DNA of 32,523 nt from Chloroflexota bacterium (GTDB lineage Bacteria > Chloroflexota > Dormibacteria > CF-121), in NCBI GenBank assembly GCA_005889225.1, contig VBEW01000056.1:1-32523 (forward strand). The letters are read 5' to 3'. Positions within the stretch are counted from its first letter, which is position 1, and each line of letters starts with the position of its first letter. Made by a program: the position numbers and the translations under genes. Shown here piece by piece: positions 5,758-13,809 of this stretch. The notes under the pieces were generated by a model. The model made no database searches. It worked only from the letters and a program-made list of their open reading frames with translations, and was not told the DNA's origin.

Positions 5758-6931
5758 GCGGCAAGCTCAGCGTGAACTCGCTCCCCTTCCCCGGCTTCGA
5801 CACGGCAGCGATGTCGCCACCATGAAGGCGAGCCAATTCGCGCGCCAGGTAGAGGCCGAGGCCGGTGCCGGGGACATCGCCGTACGGAGCCAGCCGGCTG
5901 AAGCGAACGAAGAGCCGCCTCATGTCCTCGGGGGCGATACCGATGCCCTGGTCACGGACACTCAGCATGGCCAGCCCGCCTACTGTCGACAGCTGCGCGG
6001 TCACGTCGCCGCCCGCCGGCGAGTATTTGATCGCATTGTCGACCAGGTTGCCCGTTACGATCTCCAGCCGCATCGGATCGCCGAGCACCCAGAGTTCGTG
6101 GCCGACGCGGTCATCGAACCGCAGGCGATGCTTCGGCGTACCGTTCGGCTCCGCAGCCTTGAGGCTGCGGCGGAGGAGCTCGCGCAGGTCGACCCGCTTG
6201 CGCTTCAACTGGAGCCGCCCGTCTTCGAGCCGGGCAGCCTCCACCATCTCATTGGCAAGCATGTTGATCTGGGCTGCCTTCGCCTTCAAGAGAGGCAGCA
6301 CCGGGCGCAGACGTTCCGGGATCGGTCCCAGGGACTCGTCTTCGATCATCGACAGGTAGCCACCCAGCATGGCCGCGGGCGCGCGCAGCTCGTGCGATGC
6401 GAGTCGCAGGAACTCTGACTTGGCTTTTTCCAGACTGGCAAGATGGTCGGCCTTTCGTCGCAGACGATTCGCTTCGAGTTGCTCGCGCTGACGCGCCTGC
6501 AACTTTTCGTCGGTCTGCTCGGCGAGCACCATGATGTAGCTGACCCGGCCCCCCGCGAACACCGGGTAGGCATCGATGTTCCAGATCTGATCCCGTGCTG
6601 GGACCCGTCCCCCCGCCGCCGCGAAGTAGGTCTGCGGCTCGCGGCTGACACGGACAAGCCGGAACAACTCGACGATCGCAGCCTGCTCATCTCGGCGGAA
6701 GACGTCGCCCACGGACTGTCCGTCCAACGGCATTTGCTCGAGCATCAGCACCCTGGCCAGCGCGTGGTTTCCATATCGAAATCGGAAATCGTCACCAAGG
6801 ACCTCGAACAACCCGATCCCGACGGGCAAGGCGTCCAGCACGCGCGGCAGCAACTCGGCCGCACCGTGTGACCCCGGCCGATCGAGGTGCTGGGGCTCGG
6901 GCGTCGGAGGGCCTGGTCCTGTGCGGATCAC
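5738..6931 (-). CDS. Soluble PAS-domain sensor histidine kinase
   Basis: This 397-residue protein has no membrane segment. A PAS-like sensor (about residues 27-140) is followed by a coiled linker and a HisKA domain with SHELRAP (phospho-acceptor H180). The HATPase_c domain has N box NLVDNAIKYS (295-304), G1 box DQGIGI (327-332) and G2 box GTGLGL (355-360). All catalytic motifs are intact. It should autophosphorylate in response to a cytoplasmic cue bound by the PAS domain. No response regulator gene is adjacent, so it is an orphan. The start is GTG at 6931 with AAGGA-like and GAGG sequences just upstream. It overlaps the start of the UdgX gene by 20 bp, so the glycosylase is probably co-expressed with it, although a functional link is unproven. 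Confidence 0.92.
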   Translation of the reverse strand: MIRTGPGPPTPEPQHLDRPGSHGAAELLPRVLDALPVGIGLFEVLGDDFRFRYGNHALARVLMLEQMPLDGQSVGDVFRRDEQAAIVELFRLVRVSREPQTYFAAAGGRVPARDQIWNIDAYPVFAGGRVSYIMVLAEQTDEKLQARQREQLEANRLRRKADHLASLEKAKSEFLRLASHELRAPAAMLGGYLSMIEDESLGPIPERLRPVLPLLKAKAAQINMLANEMVEAARLEDGRLQLKRKRVDLRELLRRSLKAAEPNGTPKHRLRFDDRVGHELWVLGDPMRLEIVTGNLVDNAIKYSPAGGDVTAQLSTVGGLAMLSVRDQGIGIAPEDMRRLFVRFSRLAPYGDVPGTGLGLYLARELARLHGGDIAAVSKPGKGSEFTLSLPLESSQK

Positions 6932-6948
6932 TGGTCCTTTTCCTCGTA

Positions 6949-6977
6949 TTGATACATCGATAATATGATTCTAATAT
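6949..6977 (+). promoter_or_regulatory. Candidate promoter for cphB-cphA
   Basis: TTGATA (6949-6954), a 17-bp spacer and TAATAT (6972-6977) lie in an AT-rich island between the divergent histidine kinase and cphB. If used, the leader would be about 125 nt and would contain the hairpins at 7011-7031 and 7053-7067. The AT-rich island could equally serve the histidine kinase on the other strand. Confidence 0.4.
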
Positions 6978-7010
6978 AGTTGAGCACTCATATTGTCTGT
7001 AATTGCCTGG

Positions 7011-7031
7011 CCTGCCACTCTGAGTGGCAGG
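7011..7031. other. Perfect inverted repeat in the cphB leader region
   Basis: CCTGCCACT (7011-7019), loop CTG, AGTGGCAGG (7023-7031) make a 9-bp perfect stem. No T tract follows on either strand, so it is not a standard terminator. It may be a protein-binding operator or a leader hairpin for cphB. A second short hairpin (GCCGT, five A, ACGGC) lies 21 bp further on at 7053-7067. Confidence 0.55.
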
Positions 7032-7109
7032 AAGATGTGACAGTGAGGCTATAAGATGCCGTAAAAAACGGCGCAGCGGTCGAATTGGAACGCCGGTACA
7101 CTGACGTGA

Positions 7110-8093
7110 ATGACAGACGCCTCGGCGCCGCTGCGACTGGCTCCCGCGACCGACGGCGGGCCGGTCGGGCCGGTGATGGTCATCGGGGGAGCCGAGGACA
7201 AGCTTGGCGAGCGCGTCATCCTGTCACGCTTCGTCCAGCTTGCCGGCGGCGCCCAGGCGCACATTGTGGTCATTAGCACCGCATCCTCGCTCGGCAACGC
7301 CGCGACTGACCTGTATCGCCATATCTTTGCTCGGGTCGGGGCCGACAGGGTGACCGGCTTGCGGCCCGAAACCCGCGAGGAGGCGAACGACCAGCGAACC
7401 GTCGACGCGCTCAAGGACGCGACCGGAATCTTCATGACGGGTGGCAATCAGCTTCGCCTCTCTTCGGTGATCGGCGGCACGAAACTGGGCGGCGCCGTTC
7501 TCGACGCCCACGGCCGGGGTATCGTGGTGGCCGGCACGTCGGCGGGCGCCAGCGCTGTGGCCACCCACATGATGGCGTTCGGCAGCTCCGGCGCGACGCC
7601 GAAACATCGGATGGCGCATGTCTCGGTCGGCCTCGGTCTGCTCGTCAACGTCGTCGTCGACCAGCACTTCGAGCAGCGCACCCGCCTCGGCCGGCTGCTG
7701 GCGGTGGTCGCTCAGTCGCCCTCGTTGATCGGCCTCGGGCTCGATGAAGACACGGCCGCGATCATCGATGCCAATGACATCCTCGAAGTCATCGGCCGCG
7801 GGTCGGTGACGATCGTGGACGGCTCCGACGTCGTCACCGACGCCTTCCAGACCAGCGGTCACAAACCGATGATGGTCTCGAACGCCCGTCTCCACTCACT
7901 TCCGTCCGGTTACCGATTCGACTTGCGCGCGCGGCGCGTCCTGCCGCTCGACGACAGCAAGAAGGAGCGTATCGCGCAGCTGGCGCAGAGCCGCATCGCC
8001 AGGCTGGTGCGCCAGACGGCAGCCGAAGGCCGCGACGACCGCGCGCTCGACCGCCGCCGCGCGCGGCATGAGGAGCGAAAGGCGTCGGAGTGA
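7110..8093 (+). CDS. cphB: Cyanophycinase
   Basis: This 327-residue protein is a serine-type exopeptidase of the S51-like CphB family that hydrolyses cyanophycin to beta-Asp-Arg dipeptides. Visible family signatures are VMVIGGAEDK (22-31), MTGGNQLRL (109-117), the nucleophile elbow GTSAGAS (142-148, Ser144), and DQHFEQRTRLGRL (184-196), which bears the conserved His186. The C-terminal tail of about 50 residues is rich in Arg and Lys and charged beyond the usual domain. The stop overlaps the GTG start of cphA (GTGA), so synthesis and degradation enzymes are translationally coupled. The start ATG at 7110 follows a long, structured leader. No secretion signal is present, which fits an intracellular enzyme for turning over stored polymer. 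Confidence 0.95.
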   Translation: MTDASAPLRLAPATDGGPVGPVMVIGGAEDKLGERVILSRFVQLAGGAQAHIVVISTASSLGNAATDLYRHIFARVGADRVTGLRPETREEANDQRTVDALKDATGIFMTGGNQLRLSSVIGGTKLGGAVLDAHGRGIVVAGTSAGASAVATHMMAFGSSGATPKHRMAHVSVGLGLLVNVVVDQHFEQRTRLGRLLAVVAQSPSLIGLGLDEDTAAIIDANDILEVIGRGSVTIVDGSDVVTDAFQTSGHKPMMVSNARLHSLPSGYRFDLRARRVLPLDDSKKERIAQLAQSRIARLVRQTAAEGRDDRALDRRRARHEERKASE

Positions 8094-10846
8094 GCGATTC
8101 GCGGATGGAGACGCGAGTCGAGCGCGACGAGGACGCCAAGCACGAACCTGTCGCCAGCAAGCCGCCCGTTCGTCCGGACCTGAGGATCCTCGAGAGTCAG
8201 GTGCTGCGTGGCCCCAACTACTGGTCGTACGAGCCGGCCGTCCGACTGCTCGTGGACCTCGGCTCACTGGAACACTGGCCATCGAACACGTTGCCGAAAT
8301 TTACCGATGTGCTCATCGAGATGCTGCCGGGCCTCTACGATCACGGCTGCTCGCTGCACCGGCCGGGCGGCTTCATCGAACGGCTCCGCGACGGGACCTG
8401 GATGGGGCATGTCGCCGAGCACGTTGCCCTGGAACTGCAGCGCGAGGCCGGCGGTTCGACCACCCGGGGGAAGACCCGGCGAGCCGGGATCCCCGGCCAA
8501 TACAACGTCGTCTACGGGTACAGCGAGGAGCAGGTGGGCCTGGCGGCCGGCAAGCTCGCGGTCCGCCTCCTCAATCACCTGGTGCAGGCCAACCCGACGT
8601 TCGATTTCGCCGCCGAGCTGGAGAGCCTCGTCCTGCTCGCCGACCGGGCGGCCTTCGGACCATCGACCCAGGCGATCCTCGACGAGGCCGCTCGCCGCGA
8701 CATCCCCTACATCCGGCTCAACGACCAGTCCTTCGTCCAGCTTGGCCAGGGGCGGTATCAGCAGCGGATCCGCGCCACGATGACATCGCGGACCTCGGCC
8801 CTCGGCGTCGACATCGCGGGCGACAAGAAGCTGACGACCACGCTGCTGGCCTCCGCCGGGCTGCCGGTGCCGAGGAGCGACATGGTCCGCTCCGCCGACG
8901 AGGCGACCGCCGTCGCCGCCCGCATCGGCTACCCGGTGGTCACCAAACCGCTCGACGGCAACCACGGCCGTGGCGTCAGCCTCGACCTGCGCAGCGATGA
9001 GGACGTCCGGCGCGGCTTTGAGCGCGCGATCGAGCAGACTCGCAGCGGCGTCGTGGTGGTGGAAAGTTTCATCCAGGGCAACGACTACCGGGTGCTCGTC
9101 ATCGACGGTCACATGGTCGCGGTGGCCCAGCGGGTCCCGGCCCACGTGATCGGTGATGGGGAGCATACGGTCCGTGAGCTGGTCGACATCACCAATCGCG
9201 ACTCTCGCCGCGGCATCGGTCACGAGAAAGTGCTGACCCGCATCAAGGTCGACAGTGCCGCTGAGGAGCTGGTCAGGCGACAGGGATTCGACCTCGATGC
9301 GGTGCCGCCTAAGGAAACCTTCGTCAAGCTGGCCGCCACCGGCAACATGTCAACGGGAGGGATCTCCATCGACCGGACCTGGGAAGCAGATCACGACAAC
9401 GTCGAAATCGCGGAGGAGGCTGCGCGGGTCGTCGGGCTCGATGTGGCCGGCATCGACTTCTTGACGCCCGACATCTCCCAGCCGGTCCGTGAAACCGGGG
9501 GCGCGATCGTCGAGGTCAATGCCGCGCCGGGATTCCGGATGCACACCCACCCCACGGAGGGCGATCCGCAGTACGTCGCCAAGGCGGTGATCGACATGCT
9601 GTTCCCGCAGGGCACGTCCGCCCGGATCCCGATCGTCGCCGTGACCGGCTCCAACGGCAAGACGACCACCGCCCGCATGATCGCCCACATCGTCCGAGGT
9701 CTCGGCCACCGGGTCGGGATGACGACCACCGATGGCATCTATATCGACGGGCGCCTGGTGAAACAGGCCGATGCCAGCGGGCCACGGTCGGCCCGGATGG
9801 TGCTGCAAAACCCGCGGGTCGACTTCGCGGTCTTCGAAGTCGCCCGGGGCGGCATCCTCCGCGAAGGCCTCGGCTACAGCGCGAATGACGTTGCGGTCGT
9901 TCTCAACGTGACCGGTGACCACATCGGCCTCAAGGAGATCAACTCCCTACGGCAGCTCGCCGCCATCAAGCGGGTCATCGTGGAAGCGGTCCCTCGCAGC
10001 GGCACCGCCGTGCTCAATGCCGATGACGAGCTGGTCGCCGATATGCGGACCCATTGCAGTGGCTCGGTGATTCTCTTCTCCCTGCGCGATGACAATGAGC
10101 TGGTTGAACGCTGGGTGCGGCGCGGGCGGAAAGCCTTCGTCATTCAGCAGCAGGCGGGCGGCGGCGAGATGATGGTGCTCCGCGAGGGGCGGCGCAGCAC
10201 GCAGATCGGCTGGGTCCACCTGCTACCGGCCACGTTCGAGGGCAGGGCCCGAGCCAACGTGCAGAACGCCCTGGCCGCCGCAGCGGCGGCGCACGCCGCG
10301 GGGGCGCATCTGCACGATATCCGGCAAGGCCTGCGCAGCTTCCACCCGTCGTTCGACGAGGCGCCCGGGCGGCTGAACATGTTCGAGCTGCACGGCGTGA
10401 AGGTGATCGTCGACTATGCCCACAACCCGCACGGGCTCGAGATGGCCGGTGACTTCGTCGAGCGGCTGACGGCGCCCGGCGTGAACGGGCCGCAGCCGGG
10501 CCGGCGGATTGCCGTGATCGCCACCCCCGGCGATCGGCGGGACGAGGACATTCGCGAGCTCGGTCGGGTGGCGGCTCGCGTCTTCGACGACCTCATCGTC
10601 CGCGAGGACGCAAACCCGCGTGGACGCCGGCGTGGTGAGATCGCCCAGCACGTCATGGAGGGGATCAAAGCGGCCGCCGGGAGCCGGGTCCAGCGCGCCG
10701 AGATCATCATCGATGAGCGGCCGGCCATCGACGCCGCGCTCAGCCGGGCGCGGCCCGGAGACGTCGTGCTGTTGTGCGTCGACAAGCCGGCCGACACCTG
10801 GCACAACCTCGAGGCCCGCCGGGCTCTGCCGGTCTCGCCCGCGTAG
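8090..10846 (+). CDS. cphA: Cyanophycin synthetase
   Basis: This 918-residue protein has the full three-part CphA architecture. The N-terminal domain (about 30-230) includes LRGPNYWSYEPAVRLLVDLG. An ATP-grasp domain (about 240-505) contains the GDKKLTT entry, YPVVTKPLDGNHGRGV and the metal-binding IVEVNAAPGFRMH. A C-terminal Mur-ligase domain has P-loop TGSNGKTTT (519-527), FEVARGGILREGLGY, LNVTGDHIG and DYAHNPHG (775-782). The ATP-grasp half adds Asp to the backbone and the Mur half adds Arg to side chains, building the nitrogen and energy polymer multi-L-arginyl-poly-L-aspartate. Length is normal for the family. The start GTG at 8090 overlaps the cphB stop. The gene converges on a CphA-like Mur ligase gene with a 28-bp gap. 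Confidence 0.96.
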   Translation: MSDSRMETRVERDEDAKHEPVASKPPVRPDLRILESQVLRGPNYWSYEPAVRLLVDLGSLEHWPSNTLPKFTDVLIEMLPGLYDHGCSLHRPGGFIERLRDGTWMGHVAEHVALELQREAGGSTTRGKTRRAGIPGQYNVVYGYSEEQVGLAAGKLAVRLLNHLVQANPTFDFAAELESLVLLADRAAFGPSTQAILDEAARRDIPYIRLNDQSFVQLGQGRYQQRIRATMTSRTSALGVDIAGDKKLTTTLLASAGLPVPRSDMVRSADEATAVAARIGYPVVTKPLDGNHGRGVSLDLRSDEDVRRGFERAIEQTRSGVVVVESFIQGNDYRVLVIDGHMVAVAQRVPAHVIGDGEHTVRELVDITNRDSRRGIGHEKVLTRIKVDSAAEELVRRQGFDLDAVPPKETFVKLAATGNMSTGGISIDRTWEADHDNVEIAEEAARVVGLDVAGIDFLTPDISQPVRETGGAIVEVNAAPGFRMHTHPTEGDPQYVAKAVIDMLFPQGTSARIPIVAVTGSNGKTTTARMIAHIVRGLGHRVGMTTTDGIYIDGRLVKQADASGPRSARMVLQNPRVDFAVFEVARGGILREGLGYSANDVAVVLNVTGDHIGLKEINSLRQLAAIKRVIVEAVPRSGTAVLNADDELVADMRTHCSGSVILFSLRDDNELVERWVRRGRKAFVIQQQAGGGEMMVLREGRRSTQIGWVHLLPATFEGRARANVQNALAAAAAAHAAGAHLHDIRQGLRSFHPSFDEAPGRLNMFELHGVKVIVDYAHNPHGLEMAGDFVERLTAPGVNGPQPGRRIAVIATPGDRRDEDIRELGRVAARVFDDLIVREDANPRGRRRGEIAQHVMEGIKAAAGSRVQRAEIIIDERPAIDAALSRARPGDVVLLCVDKPADTWHNLEARRALPVSPA

Positions 10847-10861
10847 GGCAACCCGGGCGCC

Positions 10862-10888
10862 GGGCGCGTCCGAGTTATTCTCGCGCCC
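10862..10888. other. GC-rich inverted repeat between convergent cphA and Mur ligase genes
   Basis: GGGCGCG (10862-10868) and CGCGCCC (10882-10888) form 7-bp arms around a 13-base loop, sitting in the short gap and over the end of the Mur ligase gene. It could act as a weak bidirectional terminator, but there is no T tract and the stretch is generally GC-rich. Confidence 0.3.
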
Positions 10889-12581
10889 GCCGGACCAGCG
10901 AGCGGATCCGCTGGGGACCTGCCGAAACGCCACCCCGGTCGCGCAGGTAGCTGAAGATCTCCGGTCGCTGCGAAAGTGCCGTGAGGGCGATGATGTCGTC
11001 GGCGCCAGACTCCCGCAACATCCAGTCCAGGGCCGCCACCTCATCGGGAAACACCGGTGCCTGGGGCTTGCCGCCGTCGACGATGCCGGCCTGCAAACGG
11101 TGGATCAGGTCCTGCCGATCCCGGCCACGCAGGTATCGCTGGAGCTCCGCGATCGCCACCCGATCGGCACCGCGCGCCGCGGTGTAACCAAGTCGATGGA
11201 GGAGGACATCGGTGCGGTCCCCGGCAGCGCCGAAGCTGAGAAAGACTCGGGCGCCCCGGGGTCGCAGGCCCTGACAAATTTCGACAAGACCTCGCAGACC
11301 GTCTTCGTTGTGGGCGTAATCGATGACGACCACCCGGCCATCCAGGTCAAAAACGTTGGCGCGGCCCGGATTGCGGTCGGGGTCCAGCACAAACGATCGC
11401 AGTCCTTCGATGACCGCCTCTTCGGGAAGAGCCGCCCCCAGCGCGGCGGCCGCCGCGGCCATCGCGTTGCTGAGATTGTGGGCAGAAATCCCGGCAAGCG
11501 TGACCGGCACCTCCTCCACCGGCAGCATCCGGTGGATGGGACGGCGCGGCGACATGATGACCAGCGCCCCGTCCAGGACCGAGACTGCCCGCCCACCTTC
11601 CGCCAGGGTGGCGCGGATCGCCGGGTGATCGGCATCGAGAGAGAACAGCCAGGGTTGTCCCGCCGCCTGGCGCCGCATCGCGAGCACTCTGGGGTCGTCG
11701 GCGTTGAGCACATCCCACCCATCCGGCCGGGTGATCTTCGTGATCGTCGCCTTCACCTCCGCCAGCTGGTCGAGCGTCCGGATCCCGTACTGGTCGAGGT
11801 GATCGGCCGTCACGTTGGTGACGACGGCGACATCGTTGTGATCCGTACCGATGCCTCGGAGCAGGATGCCCCCGCGGGCCGTCTCCAGAACCGCGAGCGC
11901 AATTCCCGGTTGCGCCAGCGCCCGGCTGGCGCCGCCGAATCCCGAGTAGTCGCCGGCTTCGACCAACTCGTCATCGCGATACACGCCATCGGTCGTGGTG
12001 TAGGCAACCGACTGGCCGGCGGTCCGGGCCAGGTGCGCGATCAGCCGAACCGTGGTCGTCTTTCCGTTGGTGCCGGTCACGGCGATGATCGGGATCGCCG
12101 GCCGCAGCGCGGGTGGCGGCGGCCCGGGCTCGACCGCGGTGACGCGGCGGGCTGCCTCGTCGATCGCGCGCGCGAGCGAGCGGCGCCCGTCCAGGCCCAG
12201 CTGCAGCAGCGGCGCCAGCTCCCGGCCAAACGCCTCCGCGGTTCCCTGCCGCCGCCAGGGAAAGGCGATCACGACCTCGTCAGGATTCGGCCCGAGCCGG
12301 CCGCGGACGGCCAGGTGGGTCTGCGTCGCGTCGGCGAGCTCCCGGGTGAGGTGAACAGCGAGCCGGGCGATGAGGCGGCGCCGCTGATCGCTCCCCGGCG
12401 TCCCCGCGCTGGCCACCGACGGAATCCCCGCCCGCCGGGCGAGTCGTTTGGCGCGTTCGTCGAGCTGGACGAGCCAGGGGCCCACGCCAAGCGTCAGCTT
12501 GAGCGCGGGACGCGTGAAATACAGGTTCGGTCCGTCGAGCACCCGGAGCTCGTCTAGCGTGACGCCGTCAGCTTCGCCCAT
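10875..12581 (-). CDS. CphA-like Mur ligase lacking the ATP-grasp domain
   Basis: This 568-residue protein resembles the two ends of CphA joined without the middle. Residues 12-36 (LRVLDGPNLYFTRPALKLTLGVG) match the start of the CphA N-terminal domain. A divergent linker region extends to about 160. A Mur-ligase domain follows, with P-loop TGTNGKTTT (169-177), TTTDGVY (195-201), LETARGGILLRGIG (232-245), NVTADHLDQYG (256-266), DYAHN (421-425) and GDRTD (454-458). The ATP-grasp module that polymerises Asp in CphA is missing. It may ligate an amino acid to a carboxylate side chain of another acceptor, or help Arg loading. Its convergent position beside cphB-cphA supports a role in cyanophycin or a related polymer, but the substrate is unknown. 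All Mur active-site motifs look intact, so it is not a decayed remnant. Confidence 0.88.
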   Translation of the reverse strand: MGEADGVTLDELRVLDGPNLYFTRPALKLTLGVGPWLVQLDERAKRLARRAGIPSVASAGTPGSDQRRRLIARLAVHLTRELADATQTHLAVRGRLGPNPDEVVIAFPWRRQGTAEAFGRELAPLLQLGLDGRRSLARAIDEAARRVTAVEPGPPPPALRPAIPIIAVTGTNGKTTTVRLIAHLARTAGQSVAYTTTDGVYRDDELVEAGDYSGFGGASRALAQPGIALAVLETARGGILLRGIGTDHNDVAVVTNVTADHLDQYGIRTLDQLAEVKATITKITRPDGWDVLNADDPRVLAMRRQAAGQPWLFSLDADHPAIRATLAEGGRAVSVLDGALVIMSPRRPIHRMLPVEEVPVTLAGISAHNLSNAMAAAAAALGAALPEEAVIEGLRSFVLDPDRNPGRANVFDLDGRVVVIDYAHNEDGLRGLVEICQGLRPRGARVFLSFGAAGDRTDVLLHRLGYTAARGADRVAIAELQRYLRGRDRQDLIHRLQAGIVDGGKPQAPVFPDEVAALDWMLRESGADDIIALTALSQRPEIFSYLRDRGGVSAGPQRIRSLVRRARE

Positions 12582-12618
12582 AGGGTAGCCAGGGTTCAGT
12601 CTGGCAGGCGGGCGGTGG

Positions 12619-13005
12619 TTAGCTCAGGTTTTCTGTGGTCTCGGGCTCGCCCGTTTGCGCCATCGTCTGGTGCAGGCGCGCAAGCAGCACGCGATAGTCG
12701 GCGATCAGCTGCCGGGTGCGATTGCGCACTAGCCGATAGTCCGAGATCGGAGGCCGGCCCTCGACGCTCTGATCCAGGAACGGCTGCAGCGCGGCGCTGA
12801 GCTCACGCGTCTTCTCCGCCATGACGCCGAGAATCTGTTCCTTCAGATCGGTCGAGAGCCCCTCCATGATGTCCGCGTATCCCTCGAGCAGCGAGAGCTT
12901 GGTCCGGATCGTTCTCGCCGCGTTTGACGCCCGCTCGTCGGCCGCCGACGGGCGCGTCCGCCGAAGGGGAACTACCTTGCCTCGTTTCGGCTCAAGCGCG
13001 CTCAT
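12619..13005 (-). CDS. HisKA-like helical protein without phospho-acceptor His
   Basis: This 128-residue protein begins MSALEPKRGKVVPLRR. Its central part, ARTIRTKLSLLEGYADIMEG followed by LSTDLKEQILGVMAEKTREL, follows the dimerisation helix pattern of histidine kinases (compare the usual HELRTPL...GYADLL). The His-Glu is replaced, and no ATPase domain follows. It cannot be a kinase on its own. The start is ATG 13005, overlapping the stop of the winged-helix gene as ATGA; a longer reading to 13296 is the shadow of that gene. Being third in the operon suggests that it binds the winged-helix product or a true kinase as a helical-bundle scaffold. This is inference from resemblance only, and the family is not firmly recognised. 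Confidence 0.75.
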   Translation of the reverse strand: MSALEPKRGKVVPLRRTRPSAADERASNAARTIRTKLSLLEGYADIMEGLSTDLKEQILGVMAEKTRELSAALQPFLDQSVEGRPPISDYRLVRNRTRQLIADYRVLLARLHQTMAQTGEPETTENLS

Positions 13006-13565
13006 GCCGTGAAGACAAGCCCGTAACCGCGGCGTGGCTCGCTCACCAGGCGCGCGGGCACCCTGGCGGTCGCGAGATGACGCCGCAGCCGGACGACGTA
13101 GGTTCGAAGCTGCTCGGCGGAGAGCTCCGGTGCGCCCCAGGCGAGGTTGACGAGCTGCGTCGCGGAATAGAACTGGCCTGGGCGGCGGGCGATGAACGCC
13201 AGCAACTCGACTTCTCGCCGGGTCAGCGTCAGGTGCCGGCCCGCATAGCTGAGCAGCCGGCGACGAACATCGAGGTCGAGCCCGGCCAGCTCCCATAAGC
13301 GGTGCTCCCAGAAATCGAGGCGCGACTGCAACCGGCGGAAATGCGCCTCCATCGAGCGCTCATCGGCATCGTGGCTCAGGGCCACCGCCTGACCGTTGCC
13401 ATCCCCGCTCCGAAGCCGGTTCAGCGTTCGTTCGGCGAAGGTTGCCAGCTCCCGATAGATCGTGACCCACTGGCGGGCATCTTCCACATCGCGGGTATCA
13501 GGCTGTTCCCCCTGGATCAGGTAGAGCTCGCCGCTGGGCGGACTGGTGACGAACGCTCGGGCCAT
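13002..13565 (-). CDS. Winged-helix (OmpR/PhoB C-terminal type) DNA-binding protein without receiver
   Basis: This 187-residue protein has a C-terminal trans_reg_C domain (about 100-185): LTLTRREVELLAFIARRPGQ, LSAEQLRTYVVRLRRHL and the wing SEPRRGYGLVF. These are the expected elements for binding direct repeats in DNA. In place of the usual receiver domain is a shorter region of about 95 residues with helical segments (EDARQWVTIYRELATFAERT and FRRLQSRLDFWEHRLWELAG). It therefore does not respond by Asp phosphorylation. ATG at 13565 is 9 bp after the stop of the 51-residue gene, and its stop overlaps the start of the HisKA-like gene. The segment RLQSRLDFWEHRL resembles the C-terminal RLQFWQVRVQRL of the 51-residue peptide, hinting at a common coiled-coil surface. 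The regulated target is unknown. Confidence 0.85.
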   Translation of the reverse strand: MARAFVTSPPSGELYLIQGEQPDTRDVEDARQWVTIYRELATFAERTLNRLRSGDGNGQAVALSHDADERSMEAHFRRLQSRLDFWEHRLWELAGLDLDVRRRLLSYAGRHLTLTRREVELLAFIARRPGQFYSATQLVNLAWGAPELSAEQLRTYVVRLRRHLATARVPARLVSEPRRGYGLVFTA

Positions 13566-13574
13566 GGCTCGATA

Positions 13575-13730
13575 CTACGCCTCCCGCACTGGACTCAACC
13601 GTTGGACGCGAACCTGCCAGAACTGCAGACGCTCGTAGAGGCGTTCGCTCTCTCGCCGCGCGATGGCGAGCTCGTCTTTCAGCTCCTTCTGGGCGGCCGG
13701 CAGCACCGTCCCGGTCCGGGGACGGTGCAT
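13575..13730 (-). CDS. 51-residue coiled-coil-like peptide heading the winged-helix operon
   Basis: The gene reads from ATG 13730 to TAG 13575. Its C-terminal two-thirds (QKELKDELAIARRESERLYE followed by RLQFWQVRVQRL) is strongly amphipathic and charged, as in a short coiled coil. It lies 9 bp upstream of the winged-helix gene on the same strand. The RLQFWQ motif resembles RLQSRLDFWEHRL inside that protein, which supports a real product that might pair with it. The first 10 codons lie within a perfect hairpin (13703-13728), so the start may instead be the GTG at 13706 region; either way translation may be structurally controlled. No known family. Confidence 0.5.
   Translation of the reverse strand: MHRPRTGTVLPAAQKELKDELAIARRESERLYERLQFWQVRVQRLSPVREA
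13703..13728. other. Perfect 10-bp hairpin overlapping the start of the small coiled-coil gene
   Basis: GCACCGTCCC (13703-13712), a six-base loop and GGGACGGTGC (13719-13728) form a perfect inverted repeat. No T tract follows, so an RNA leader hairpin or operator is more likely than a terminator. Confidence 0.65.
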
Positions 13731-13783
13731 CGCCCCATGAAACCTCGAGCACAGCAAAAATGGCAGCAAAAGTTGGGGCGATG
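13728..13783. promoter_or_regulatory. Inverted and direct repeats in the divergent region between the winged-helix operon and cheB
   Basis: CATCGCCCCA (13728-13737) is repeated in exact inverted form as TGGGGCGATG (13774-13783). Between the arms lie two direct copies of CAGCAAAA at 13752-13759 and 13764-13771, 12 bp apart. Direct repeats with a period near one helical turn are what OmpR-type winged-helix proteins usually bind, so autoregulation by the adjacent product is a reasonable inference. Confidence 0.5.
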
Positions 13784-13809
13784 TAGCATGGGCCGCAGGA
13801 GGGCAGCCT

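Noticed and set aside
10620-12557. Long plus-strand open frame (645 codons) across the Mur ligase gene
   Set aside because: It is the antisense shadow of a GC-rich gene with clear Mur motifs; the translation is Arg/Gly/Asp-rich without domain signatures.
12619-13296. Longer version of the HisKA-like gene starting at 13296
   Set aside because: The first 97 codons are the out-of-frame shadow of the winged-helix gene; ATG 13005 with the ATGA overlap is the better start.
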